A stretch of DNA of 64,000 bases from an uncultured Mediterraneibacter sp. (GCA_944377745.1 CALWFV010000001.1:62001-126000), one strand, 5' to 3'. Shown: positions 33,437 through 42,866, counted from the first letter of the stretch. Made by a program: numbers and translations. Notes: generated by a model not told the origin, from the letters alone.

Positions 33437-34399
33437 TTATTTCTCAGCGTATCCGATGTACGGCGCTTTCAGTTCCTTCAGGTTCGGGATCTGTCCCGGA
33501 CCGACTGCCTGTGTCTTGATCTCCGTAGAGTGCTCCAGCTTTCCATCCCAGCGCAGCCTGGATCTTTTCTGTTCTTCCTCGCTGAAGGACACTTCCAGTT
33601 TGCCGTCTTTCACGGCAAATTCTCCTTTGATGCCGCAGACCGGACATTCCACCGATTTTCTATCCTTGGAGACAGTCAGCATATCGAGATGGCATACCGG
33701 GCAGACGCCCTCCTCATCGCCTCTCCATTTCGTGCGTTCTTCCTCTGTCTCAGCCTTCAAAGCCTCTGCAATGTTCTGCCCCATCTTCTTCATACGCTCC
33801 ATCTCGTTCTCATTTCCGAGAACATGTTCGTATGCCATGGCTCCATGATACTCGTGCATGTCGACCACGTCGATGCCCATGGACATTGTAAATTCATACA
33901 TAAGCGGAAGCATGAACGCAAGCCAGTTCTTTGTCATCGCTCCTCCCACGGAGATCAGAGCACCCACACGCTTTTTGAAAGAGCTGGGATCCGGAAGCTG
34001 ATCCGCCGGTTTTCCCGCTGCAATCCCCTCATCGTAAGTTGCTTTCCTGAACGTGATGTCGTGGGATGGCCCGATCCGGTCGCACACGGTCTTAAAACGT
34101 CCTGTCGGAGATGTCTCATATGTCGGGGAGCCGACGATCACCGCATCGCACTCCATGAGGGCTTCATCAATGATATGGAAATCGTCCTTGATCGGGCATC
34201 CGCCCTTTCCCCGACCTGTTGTCATTCCCACCACACAGGAGATACATCCTGTACAGGGTCTGATGTCGAGGTCATCGCCCCGGATGAACTGTACGTCAAA
34301 TCCGGCTTTCTCGCACTCCATAAGGGCCGCCTTGACCATAACATCAGTATTTGCCATCTTTCTTCCAAAAGAAATACCTAATACTTTCTTCTTTGCCAT
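33437..34399 (-). CDS. Flavodoxin/NADPH-dependent FMN-reductase-like protein with C-terminal zinc ribbon
   Basis: A 320-residue protein. Residues about 1-220 are a flavodoxin-like FMN_red domain, with a Cys-rich loop CTGCISCVVGMTTGRGKGGC (about 52-72) and IVGSPTYETSPTGRFKTVCDRIGP for FMN binding. Residues about 230-262 form a zinc ribbon or rubredoxin-like knuckle, CPVC and CPVCG separated by about 18 residues. The tail is polar. Redox enzymes of this type accept electrons from NAD(P)H. Its place inside the C-glycosidase operon suggests it removes electrons from the sugar oxidation or reduces a released aglycone. Confidence 0.8.
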   Translation of the reverse strand: MAKKKVLGISFGRKMANTDVMVKAALMECEKAGFDVQFIRGDDLDIRPCTGCISCVVGMTTGRGKGGCPIKDDFHIIDEALMECDAVIVGSPTYETSPTGRFKTVCDRIGPSHDITFRKATYDEGIAAGKPADQLPDPSSFKKRVGALISVGGAMTKNWLAFMLPLMYEFTMSMGIDVVDMHEYHGAMAYEHVLGNENEMERMKKMGQNIAEALKAETEEERTKWRGDEEGVCPVCHLDMLTVSKDRKSVECPVCGIKGEFAVKDGKLEVSFSEEEQKRSRLRWDGKLEHSTEIKTQAVGPGQIPNLKELKAPYIGYAEK

Positions 34400-34409
34400 T
34401 GTCTGTCTC

Positions 34410-34802
34410 CTAATCTATCACAACTTCACGCTCTTTGATTCCTTCCAGCGGCACCGGGATATATGCTGTTCTCGTAGCAACTGTCAGTTTTACCTTATGT
34501 GTTCCCTTAGAAAGTCCGCCGTCTTTCAGTACCCGGACATACAGAGGCTCGCCGTACTCCCATTTGTAATCTGTGACGGTCTCCGCCTCTTTCAGTGTGA
34601 ACCAGTCTTCTCTTTCAAGAGAGATACGGATATCCTCTGTCGGCACTTCCTCTCCGTCCACCGCAACTTTGATGTACTCAATCATTGACATCGGGATCCC
34701 TCTGTAATATGTGATGTTCGTCTGCATCTCAAAACCGATGACTTTGCCGTCTTCCTCTACATTGACACATGTATTTTCTTTAAAAACGTTGTTATCAAAC
34801 AT
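34410..34802 (-). CDS. C-glycoside deglycosidase beta-subunit-like protein (pair 2)
   Basis: A 130-residue homologue of the protein at 28753-29184. MFDNNVFKENTCVNVEEDGKVIGFEMQTNITYYRGIPMS matches its start, and VRVLKDGGLSKGTHKVKLTVATRTAYIP its C-terminal strands. It lacks the ~13-residue extension at the end of copy 1. It follows the alpha subunit by 13 nt, the arrangement found in known C-glycoside deglycosidase operons. Translation is likely coupled. Confidence 0.76.
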   Translation of the reverse strand: MFDNNVFKENTCVNVEEDGKVIGFEMQTNITYYRGIPMSMIEYIKVAVDGEEVPTEDIRISLEREDWFTLKEAETVTDYKWEYGEPLYVRVLKDGGLSKGTHKVKLTVATRTAYIPVPLEGIKEREVVID

Positions 34803-34815
34803 ATCTCTCGCCTCC

Positions 34816-35826
34816 TTAACCCTGAATTTCCTTCAGACACTCATTGACGTATTTCAGCTGCATCGCAACCTGCTGTTTCTCCATCATCGGATGTCCCGGA
34901 AGTGTGAACCTGTTGCCCTCATACTCTGTGGAAACATAGCCGTCATAGTCATGGTCATGGAGATACTGGAGAAGTCCCTTGTAATCCATGGAGTATTCCG
35001 GTCCTTCCGGAGTCATCTCGAACATTTTAAAGTGGAAGTGCTTGATGTACGGCATGTACTCATCCAGCACGCTGTAGTCAAGGTTTTCATAACCATCGCA
35101 AAGCGGTACGAACATCCTGTCATGTTCGGACTGGATCGCAGCCTCAAGATCAGCCGGGTATTTTCCTCCGTTTTCATTCAGGACTCTGTGAAGATCTGTT
35201 CCTTTCTCAAACAGGGTATCAATATAGTCAAATACCTGGGGGCTGGTTCCGTTCTGAGTCTCATATGCTCTTACAACGCGCGGGAATCTGCGGCAGAAGA
35301 TACCTGTATCGATAACAATTCCGGCATATTTGGAATTCAGTCTCTTTACCTCATTAATGAAAGCCATCGTCTCCGGCACATCAAACGCCATTGCCGCATG
35401 AACCTCGATGGCGATGGTAACATCATACTTCTCACAATAGGGAAGAAGGGGCTCGATCACCCAATAAGGAACCATGGAAACCAGACGGATCAGATGGATT
35501 CCGAGGCGTGCCGCCTGTTTGATCTCCTTGATCAGAAGATCAACGGACTCCCTGCGTGTCAGCGTTCTGTTCTTGTACAGATTTGTGTTCAGGAATACAT
35601 CCGCGATAACCGGTTTCAGTCCAGTCTCATCCAGAAGTTTCTTCCACTCCGCAACCGTCTCGTCCGAGATATCCGGCGCGTTCTTGAGCATCTGGTCCGG
35701 AAGGATCTCCACACCTTCTGATCCTTTTTCTTTTACATAGTGCATGATATCACTCAGGTTCATTCTTTTATTCAAAAATTCATCCTGTAAGCTGTAAAGG
35801 CTTACACATGTCTTGATTCTTGACAT
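34816..35826 (-). CDS. C-glycoside deglycosidase alpha-subunit-like TIM barrel (pair 2)
   Basis: A 336-residue TIM barrel. The start is the ATG at 35824-35826, 8 nt after AGGAGG; a GTG two codons earlier is less likely. The metal quartet reads E141 (AIEVHA), D173 (VIDTGI), H265 (HFHFKM) and E301 (STEYEG), with H143 as likely base. A ~50-residue insertion (about 200-245: DYIDTLFEKGTDLHRVL... to VPLCDG) is absent from pair 1. Together with the beta partner downstream it forms the best match in the window to DgpB/DfgA-type enzymes that cleave 3-oxo C-glucosides. Confidence 0.8.
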   Translation of the reverse strand: MSRIKTCVSLYSLQDEFLNKRMNLSDIMHYVKEKGSEGVEILPDQMLKNAPDISDETVAEWKKLLDETGLKPVIADVFLNTNLYKNRTLTRRESVDLLIKEIKQAARLGIHLIRLVSMVPYWVIEPLLPYCEKYDVTIAIEVHAAMAFDVPETMAFINEVKRLNSKYAGIVIDTGIFCRRFPRVVRAYETQNGTSPQVFDYIDTLFEKGTDLHRVLNENGGKYPADLEAAIQSEHDRMFVPLCDGYENLDYSVLDEYMPYIKHFHFKMFEMTPEGPEYSMDYKGLLQYLHDHDYDGYVSTEYEGNRFTLPGHPMMEKQQVAMQLKYVNECLKEIQG

Positions 35827-35896
35827 TTCCACTGCCTCCTGTCTTCTTTTTCAGGCCGGAGTCTTTCCACACCGGCCTGCTGTTTTTCCTTGTTTA

Positions 35897-37012
35897 TCAG
35901 TCTAAATGGATCTCCTTGTTTTCCCTTGCTGACTTATAGATCGTATCCAGGATCTCTGTCACGACAAATGCCTGCTCCGGTTTTACGAGAGGTTCCTTGT
36001 CTTCCAGGATTGCCTCAAGCCACTGCTTGCACTCTTTGACCTCCGGCGCTCCGCCTCCGTTGCCCTCGAAGAATGCGATCGCTCCAGTATCGGAGATATG
36101 CTCCTCTGTCAGGACGCCGCCTGTTGTCTCGTTGAATACAAGGTCGTATCCTTCCTGGCTCATTCCTCCGATCATCTCTGCACCTGCTTTTGTTCCGCAA
36201 AGCGTTGTCGCCGCCTCTCTGGAATCCTTTACGTTCAGTGCCCAGGATGACTCAAGGAAGATCGTTGCTCCGTTCTTCATCTTGATATAGCCGAATGCAG
36301 AATCCTCAACCTCGAATTTTTCCGGATCCCAGGGTCCGAACATATTTCCTTCTGTCGCTTCGGGAAGATGTCCCAGTTTCTCAAATACAGAACCCGTAAC
36401 TGTCTCCGGCTCATAGTTGTCCATGCACCACAGAGTGATATCAAGCGCATGAGTTCCGATATCGATCAGAGGACCGCCGCCCTGTTTGGATTTGTCCGGG
36501 AATACTCCCCATGTAGGAACAGCCCTTCTTCTGACAGCGTGTGCTTTTGCGAAGTAGATTTCTCCCAGTTTTCCTTCCTCACATGCACGTTTCAGCGCCT
36601 GAGCGTCTGTACGGAATCTGTTCTGGTATCCGATAGTGAATTTCTTTCCGGATTTCTTCCATGCATCCATCATCTTCCGGGCATCTTCTGTTGTTGCAGC
36701 CATAGGCTTCTCACACATAACATGTTTTCCCGCTTCAAATGCAGCCACCGTGATCGGGCAGTGAGCAACGTTCGGAGTGCAGACATGTACCACGTCGATC
36801 TCCGGATCTTTCAGGAGCTCCTTATAATCCTCATAAACTTTTGCTCCCTCTGCTCCGTATTCCTTTGCAGCTTTCTCTGCTCTTTCTCTGATGATATCGC
36901 AGAATGCAACGATATCGCACTTATCAGCCTGTGATTTCAGGGCCGGGAAATGTTTCTGATTTGCAATTCCCCCACATCCAATGACAGCTACCTGTAATTT
37001 TCCATTTTTCAT
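35897..37012 (-). CDS. Gfo/Idh/MocA-family NAD-dependent oxidoreductase (2), DgpA-like
   Basis: A 371-residue sugar dehydrogenase. Rossmann VAVIGCGGIANQKHFPAL (about 8-25), MCEKPMA with catalytic-site Lys (about 102), and DIGTHALDITLW with Asp/His are present. It heads the run that leads straight into the alpha/beta pair 2, the position DgpA takes relative to DgpB/C in puerarin degraders. The inferred reaction is C3 oxidation of the glucosyl moiety. AAAGGAGAG precedes the ATG. A strong terminator upstream at 37143-37187 means it has its own promoter. Confidence 0.88.
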   Translation of the reverse strand: MKNGKLQVAVIGCGGIANQKHFPALKSQADKCDIVAFCDIIRERAEKAAKEYGAEGAKVYEDYKELLKDPEIDVVHVCTPNVAHCPITVAAFEAGKHVMCEKPMAATTEDARKMMDAWKKSGKKFTIGYQNRFRTDAQALKRACEEGKLGEIYFAKAHAVRRRAVPTWGVFPDKSKQGGGPLIDIGTHALDITLWCMDNYEPETVTGSVFEKLGHLPEATEGNMFGPWDPEKFEVEDSAFGYIKMKNGATIFLESSWALNVKDSREAATTLCGTKAGAEMIGGMSQEGYDLVFNETTGGVLTEEHISDTGAIAFFEGNGGGAPEVKECKQWLEAILEDKEPLVKPEQAFVVTEILDTIYKSARENKEIHLD

Positions 37013-37142
37013 AACCTTTGCTCTCCTTTCGTGTTCTTCACTTTCTGGTTACATTTTAGCCGAGATAAGTACAAGTATCCTGTATGATTTCGGCATATTT
37101 TCTCCTGATTTTTGTCTTCAGGCAAAAATTTCTACCGTCAAA

Positions 37143-37187
37143 AAAACGAAGGACAAAAATCAAACTTGGATTTTTGTCCTTCGTTTT
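37143..37187 (-). terminator. Terminator between the esterase gene and oxidoreductase 2
   Basis: Perfect 19-bp inverted repeat (37143-37161, 37169-37187), then TTTT on the minus strand. It separates the CAZyme/transport transcript from the C-glycosidase transcript. Confidence 0.85.
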
Positions 37188-37195
37188 CATCTGCT

Positions 37196-38149
37196 TTATT
37201 CTTCCGGCATCTCCCACTTCGGGCACACATCCGGCACATCAAATTCAAACCTCTGTTTCAGCCATCTTTCTGCCATCTCCGGCCACTGTGCTATCTCAGG
37301 CATATTCTGTTCCTTTGCCTGGGATGTAGCCTGATCTGCGAGCGCCAGCCCGTGCATTCCACGCTCAAAAATATGCAGTTCAAAAGGAATGTCGTTCTCA
37401 GCCAGGGCGTTTGCCATCAGGATGGTTTGCCGTACCGGGACTACATTGTCCTCCCTTGTAGACCACAGGAACATGGGCGGGGTCGTCTCATGGATCTGGA
37501 AAGCAGGGCTTCCCTTGACCATGGTCTCTTCATCCGGATGTTCTGTTCCGAAGAATGCCAGATTAAAGCCATAGTTTCCTTCGATCCTTCCCTGATCCCC
37601 GATCTTGTCCAGATCTTTCTGCATTGCCGGGTAGTCGTACACGCCATATCCCAGAACAGCCGCCGCGGGACGGAGCATTTCCTTATCCGCTCCAAGATAA
37701 TCCGTGATCACCGGGTCATCCCAATACACGCAGTACAGGGCACAGTTGTTGGCTCCCGCCGAGTATCCTGTGAGCACGATCCGATCCATATCCACAAGCC
37801 ACTCATCGGCATGTTCCCGGATCGTAAGGATCGCTTTCCCGATCTCACGCATCGGTCCCGGCATAACGCTCTTCTCATACGCCGGGGTCTTCCCCGGGAT
37901 CGCATACTTGTTCTCTCCGTTACTGTACACCGAATAGCGCAGCACTGCCGCGTGATATCCCATCGCCGCGAAACGCAGGGCTATAGGTTCCGCCTCACGG
38001 TCAGAGCAGAACATATACGCTCCGCCCGGGCAGACCAGGATCAGCGGGCGCTTCTTCCCGTTTAGGATCTCCGGTGAGTCTTCCAGGATATAGGTTGTAA
38101 GGGTTACATCTTTTCTGTCCTCAAAAAGCTGGAATTGTTCAATCTTCAT
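37196..38149 (-). CDS. Alpha/beta hydrolase (acetylesterase-like)
   Basis: A 317-residue esterase. Oxyanion motif CPGGAYMFCSDREAEP (about 40-55), nucleophile elbow GYSAGAN, acid Asp in TREDNVVPV and catalytic His in RGMHGLAL. It belongs to the same broad group as the hydrolase at 17960-18958, including the C-terminal PEMAERWL segment. It probably removes acetyl or other acyl groups from plant glycosides. No signal peptide. It is the last gene of the GH3-lipoprotein-esterase set. Confidence 0.86.
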   Translation of the reverse strand: MKIEQFQLFEDRKDVTLTTYILEDSPEILNGKKRPLILVCPGGAYMFCSDREAEPIALRFAAMGYHAAVLRYSVYSNGENKYAIPGKTPAYEKSVMPGPMREIGKAILTIREHADEWLVDMDRIVLTGYSAGANNCALYCVYWDDPVITDYLGADKEMLRPAAAVLGYGVYDYPAMQKDLDKIGDQGRIEGNYGFNLAFFGTEHPDEETMVKGSPAFQIHETTPPMFLWSTREDNVVPVRQTILMANALAENDIPFELHIFERGMHGLALADQATSQAKEQNMPEIAQWPEMAERWLKQRFEFDVPDVCPKWEMPEE

Positions 38150-38166
38150 TATGTCAAAGCCTCCTG

Positions 38167-38988
38167 TTATTGTAATGTATCTGCTGTCCCGTCCAGCAGC
38201 TCTTCCGGGACGTCGATCTGAACATCCCCGTTAAAGTCTGTGAACTCGATTGTTGTAGTCATACGGATAATATCTTCTGTCTCTTCCGCCTGTGCTTTTG
38301 CTTCCTCCTCCGAAAGTCCTTCCACTTCCATAAGCCGGAGTTTTTCGCAGATTCGTCCGAATTCTTCGCGGTCGATCACGACCCGGTCCAGAGTCCTGGA
38401 ATCATTGTTGATATAATATTCCACAGTACAGGTATACGGCAGCATTGGATTGTTCTCCGCATCTTCTTCGTCCCCGGTAAGCGAATACATCGAGACCTGT
38501 CCCTGAGTCTCAAAGGGCGCTGTAAAGACAGTATATCCATCCTCTTCCCGGTCGTAAATCAGTTCCGGATCCGACCGGTCCATGTAATCATCCAGGCCGC
38601 CCCGGTCTGTATCCACACCTGCGATCATCCACTGAGGACCGTCTGTCAGGTTAATCCGCATAGCATACTTCAACTGTCCGTCCACTGTATACCAGAACAT
38701 TTCCGATGCTCCCTGCTGATCTCTTTCCTCCTCTGCCCATCCCAGATATTCTGTGTAAGGAGAATGGATGACAGCGCCCTCCATAGGAGCTTCCGGGCCG
38801 ATCCCTACGGAAGTCACATCCGGATCCTCATACGGATCTTCTATCTCAGTTTTGATGCTGTACCTGAAATCCCCATTATTGAACTCCTCGACTACTTCAC
38901 CGGCCTCTTCCTCCGTCATTGTCTCTCTCCCGCAGGCTGGCAGCAGGAGCAGGACAGTTGCTGACAGAAAAACAACTTTTCTTTTCAC
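38167..38988 (-). CDS. Putative lipoprotein in the glycoside locus
   Basis: A 273-residue lipoprotein. The start is the GTG at 38986-38988 (VKRKVVFLSATV), 7 nt after GGGAGG; longer starts lack a site. Basic n-region, hydrophobic core and lipobox LLPAC (Cys19) follow. The mature part is acidic, with repeated DxD/E stretches, and no known domain. It may act at the cell surface, perhaps as a binding or sensor protein. It lies 23 nt after GH3. Confidence 0.7.
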   Translation of the reverse strand: MKRKVVFLSATVLLLLPACGRETMTEEEAGEVVEEFNNGDFRYSIKTEIEDPYEDPDVTSVGIGPEAPMEGAVIHSPYTEYLGWAEEERDQQGASEMFWYTVDGQLKYAMRINLTDGPQWMIAGVDTDRGGLDDYMDRSDPELIYDREEDGYTVFTAPFETQGQVSMYSLTGDEEDAENNPMLPYTCTVEYYINNDSRTLDRVVIDREEFGRICEKLRLMEVEGLSEEEAKAQAEETEDIIRMTTTIEFTDFNGDVQIDVPEELLDGTADTLQ

Positions 38989-39011
38989 AGGCTTTCCTCC
39001 CTTCCTCATAA

Positions 39012-41213
39012 TTAAAATATAAGATTTACCGTAGTTTCCATGCACTCTCTGGAATTTTCTCCCACATAGATCTTAAATTCTCCGGTTTCCAGACAGTACT
39101 CTCCTTCATTATTATAAAATCCCATCTTCTGTTTGGGAAGAATAAATTCGACTTTTCTTTCCTCTCCCGGCTCCAGTTCCACTCTGCAGAAGTCCTTCAG
39201 TTCCTTCACCGGACGGACGATGCTCGCCGTTACGTCACGCATATAAAGCTGCACAATCTCTGTTCCTTTTCTTGAACCTGTATTCTTCACAGAAACGCTG
39301 ACAGCAAGTGAATCCTCTCTCTCCTCCACAGCAAGATCCTCAAATGAAAAAGCAGTGTAGCTGAGTCCATATCCGAAGGGATACAGAGAATCATAAGGCG
39401 CATCCAGATATCTGGATGTAAACTTGCTCTTTCCTCCCGGTCTTCCGGTATTCGGATGATTATAGTAGATCGGACACTGACCTGTCACTACCGGGAAAGA
39501 GGAAGCCAGATGTCCGGACGGATTTACATCCCCGGAAAGGACTGACGCGACCGCATTTCCCATCTGGATCCCCAGATGCCATGCCTCCACGATCGCGGGT
39601 ACATGTTCCGCCTCCCACTCAAGGGCAAGAGGACGTCCGTTCATCAGAACAGCGACCACCGGTTTCCCTGTTTCCAGAAGTTTTTTCAGCATCTCTCTCT
39701 GACAGTCCGGAAGGGTGATATCCGCCCTGGAAGACGCCTCTCCTGACATGCTCACCAGCTCTCCCACGACCGCAATGATCACATCGCCGTATTTCGCCGC
39801 TTTTTCTATCTCTTCCTCATTGATCTCCGTGGAGGGGCCTCCGCAGGGGAAATACTCCAGATTTTCGAACCGTTCCTTCATGCCGTCAAGAACGCTGACG
39901 CAGTCCTTCTCCTTCCAGCTGATGGACCAGGCCCCCACAACTTCCTCCCGCTTATCCGCAAGTTCTCCTACAACACTCACTTTTTTCTTCGGGTCGATAG
40001 GAAGAAGTTCATTCTCATTCTTCAGAAGAACAATGGATTCTTCCGCTGCCTTTCTCGCCAGCGCCACATGTTCAGCCGGAAGTTCCTCATAGGTTCCGAT
40101 CACCTCTTCCGGCACATAGGGATGGTCAAAAAGCCCAAGCCACATCTTGACCCGAAGGACTCTCTCCACCGCCTCATCGATGACATCCATGGAAACTTTT
40201 CCTTCCTCCACGGCTTCTTTCAGGTGGTCCCGATAGATGCCGGTTCCCATATCCATATCAAGTCCAGCATTTACTGCCTGGATCCCTGCGTCCTTTTCAT
40301 CGGATGCGATACCGTGGGTCACACACTCCCGGATCGCATTCGCGTCACTGACCACAAATCCCGGCAGATGATACGTTTCTTTCAGGATCTTTCGAAGGGT
40401 AAACGGATTGACAGTACAGGGAACGCCGTTCAGGTCATTAAAGGATGCCATCACGGTCTGAGCGCCTTCTTCCACCGCTGCCTTAAAGGGCGGAAGATAT
40501 GTATTATAGAGCATATAGGGCGCCATACTCGTCGTGTTGTAGTCTCTTCCGGACTCACAGGCTCCATACGCTACATAATGTTTCAGGCACGCCGCCACAT
40601 AATTTCCCGGGGAGCTGTGATCATTCTGCAGTCCTCTCACCTTTGCCCTTGCAAACTCGGAGACAAGATGGGGATCCTCCCCCGGTCCCTCGGAGACGCG
40701 CCCCCACCGGGCGTCTCTCGCCACATCGATCATGGGCGCAAAATGCCATGCTACGCCGTGAGCCCTGGATTCTTTCGCCGCCATCCGCGCTGTCTTTTCA
40801 AATAAATCCGTATCAAAACTTCCCGCCTCCGCGATTGCGATGGGATAGACGCTGCGGAACCCGTGGATCACATCCAGTCCGAAGATCAGCGGGATACCCA
40901 GCCTGCTCTCCTCCACCGCAATCTTCTGCAGTTCATTCACTTTCTCCGGATCCTGGATCATCAGGGAACTCACTCTTCCGGCACGGATATCATCCTCATG
41001 ATAATCCTGCTCCGCCGTACTCATGATCTTCTCGAACTCTTCCTGAGAGATCCTGCCGTCCGTCATCATCTCGATCAGTTCCTCGAAGGGAACGTCAAAT
41101 CCGCCCACGATCGAGACGGATTCCTGGTTCAGCTGACCAATCTTCTCCTCCAGTGTCATCTGAGAGAGAAGATCCTTTATTTTCTCTTCCTGCTGCTTTG
41201 TCAGTCCGGTCAT
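39012..41213 (-). CDS. GH3 beta-glucosidase/beta-xylosidase
   Basis: A 733-residue three-domain GH3 enzyme. The N-terminal TIM barrel has GIPLIFGLDVIHGFRSVYPIAIAEAGSFD and the nucleophile region GFVVSDANAI. The alpha/beta sandwich has the acid/base region (SGEASSRADITLP), and a fibronectin-III-like domain closes the protein (GLSYTAFSFEDL, LKDFCRVELEPGEERKVEF). It is cytoplasmic, without signal peptide. It releases terminal beta-linked glucose or xylose from oligosaccharides or phenolic glucosides. It lies downstream of a GPH symporter. Confidence 0.93.
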   Translation of the reverse strand: MTGLTKQQEEKIKDLLSQMTLEEKIGQLNQESVSIVGGFDVPFEELIEMMTDGRISQEEFEKIMSTAEQDYHEDDIRAGRVSSLMIQDPEKVNELQKIAVEESRLGIPLIFGLDVIHGFRSVYPIAIAEAGSFDTDLFEKTARMAAKESRAHGVAWHFAPMIDVARDARWGRVSEGPGEDPHLVSEFARAKVRGLQNDHSSPGNYVAACLKHYVAYGACESGRDYNTTSMAPYMLYNTYLPPFKAAVEEGAQTVMASFNDLNGVPCTVNPFTLRKILKETYHLPGFVVSDANAIRECVTHGIASDEKDAGIQAVNAGLDMDMGTGIYRDHLKEAVEEGKVSMDVIDEAVERVLRVKMWLGLFDHPYVPEEVIGTYEELPAEHVALARKAAEESIVLLKNENELLPIDPKKKVSVVGELADKREEVVGAWSISWKEKDCVSVLDGMKERFENLEYFPCGGPSTEINEEEIEKAAKYGDVIIAVVGELVSMSGEASSRADITLPDCQREMLKKLLETGKPVVAVLMNGRPLALEWEAEHVPAIVEAWHLGIQMGNAVASVLSGDVNPSGHLASSFPVVTGQCPIYYNHPNTGRPGGKSKFTSRYLDAPYDSLYPFGYGLSYTAFSFEDLAVEEREDSLAVSVSVKNTGSRKGTEIVQLYMRDVTASIVRPVKELKDFCRVELEPGEERKVEFILPKQKMGFYNNEGEYCLETGEFKIYVGENSRECMETTVNLIF

Positions 41214-41319
41214 TTACAGTACCTCCATTTTCATTAAATCACTGATTTCAAAAAATCCCCGGGTACTGCACATTACCATCACATATCCCGGGGATTTCAA
41301 ATATTTTATTCAGTTTTCA

Positions 41320-42702
41320 CTATTCTGCTTTTGCAGCGTTTCTTTCATCGATTTCTACTCTGATCTTATCCATCATCTTCTTATCAAGTTTGTAGAAGAA
41401 CAGCGGGATCATAGAGATAAAGATACATGCCGCTGGCAGAAGATTTACGACTGCATTGATACCTGTCTTAGCCGCCTCTGTCTGCTCTACATTCGGAACA
41501 TATCCTGTAGCTGCGATCAGCAGTACGCCAACAGAACCAGCAACTGCTGTAGCCAGCTTAACCCCAAAGCTCATGAAGGAATATGTAACGCCTTCTTCAC
41601 GTACACCGTACTTCCAATCTCCATACTCAATACAGTCAGAAAGCATACCTGTACATACATTACTTGCAGAATTGGTAAGACCGATCACGCAGCTGATTCC
41701 GATCAAGAAAATATTGTTATTAGCAGGTACAATAAACATGATCACGAATCCCGCAATCTGGACAACATTCAGAATGATCAGCCAGTTTCTCTTTCCAAAT
41801 GTTTTCGTTGCCCATGGCAGAAGGAGGGAACCGATAAACTGGAACAAAGTCATTGCTGAGAAGATCGGCGCGATCATCGTATAAGAACCAACCACATAGA
41901 TCACATAGTAGGAAAGCAGTGACATACGTCCCATAATGGCTACAGATCCCATAAATACACAGAACACGGTGATCATCAGCATCCTGTTCTTAAACGCAGA
42001 TTTCAGTGACTGCAGAACAGATCTGCTTTTCTGTCCGGTTACAGGTCTTTCTACTACTACCGTTTCTTTACATCCCGCCACGCAAAGCCAGAAGCAAGGA
42101 ATCATAACAACAGAACAGATCACAGTGGTGATAAAGTATCCCCTTGCATTTGCCACATCGCTGTTACTGAAATACAGGATCATCGGCATGGCAACGGCTG
42201 ACAGAATAAACTGAATTATTGCGCCGCCGATTGCACGTGCTGATGTGTAGTTCATACGCACTTGTGAATCTCTGGCAACTCTGTTTACAAGGCTTCCGTA
42301 CGTGATGCAGACTGCCGTGTAGGACATTCCTGCTCCGATATAGCATACCAGACAGAGCAGAACTTTCGCCATTCCTGTAACCGGAAATACGGTAAAAGTC
42401 AGAATGTTGAACACTGCCAGAAACGGCGGTGCAAACATCAGATAGGGGCGGAATTTTCCCCATCGTGTGTTGGTACGGTCTGCGATCATCCCCATCATCG
42501 GATCGTTTGCCGCATCCCAAATACGTGCGATCAGCATAATTGCGGAAACAGCTACCGCTGTCAGCCCTACTACATCGGTATAGAAGATGGTCAGATAAGT
42601 ATTGATCATGTACCAGCTCATCTGAGATCCGATCTCACCGAAACTGTAGCAGAATCCGACTTTAAGATTTGTCTTTTCCTGTACTTTTACTTGATTTTCC
42701 AT
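41320..42702 (-). CDS. GPH-family (MFS-type) glycoside:cation symporter
   Basis: A 460-residue transporter with 12 membrane segments. The start is the ATG at 42700-42702 (MENQVKVQEK), with GAGGAGGTACTTACTTT upstream. GEIGSQMSWYMINTYLTIFYTD and GMIADRTNTRWGKFRPYLMFAPPFL are typical of the XynP/MelB/XylP group. It probably imports plant glycosides or short xylo-oligosaccharides with Na+ or H+. It lies between GH106-like and GH3 genes. Confidence 0.92.
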   Translation of the reverse strand: MENQVKVQEKTNLKVGFCYSFGEIGSQMSWYMINTYLTIFYTDVVGLTAVAVSAIMLIARIWDAANDPMMGMIADRTNTRWGKFRPYLMFAPPFLAVFNILTFTVFPVTGMAKVLLCLVCYIGAGMSYTAVCITYGSLVNRVARDSQVRMNYTSARAIGGAIIQFILSAVAMPMILYFSNSDVANARGYFITTVICSVVMIPCFWLCVAGCKETVVVERPVTGQKSRSVLQSLKSAFKNRMLMITVFCVFMGSVAIMGRMSLLSYYVIYVVGSYTMIAPIFSAMTLFQFIGSLLLPWATKTFGKRNWLIILNVVQIAGFVIMFIVPANNNIFLIGISCVIGLTNSASNVCTGMLSDCIEYGDWKYGVREEGVTYSFMSFGVKLATAVAGSVGVLLIAATGYVPNVEQTEAAKTGINAVVNLLPAACIFISMIPLFFYKLDKKMMDKIRVEIDERNAAKAE

Positions 42703-42866
42703 AAAGTAAGTACCTCCTCTTCCTTTCTTTTGAGACAATTTTACCAATCCGGCGCACTTCCAACTAATGTCTGATAGTCGTATTATGCGGCGATTTTTGT
42801 TCTGTTTTTTTGATATCCGTGTTACGGATTATTGAGAACAAATACTCACATCAGTTTTTTGCCATC

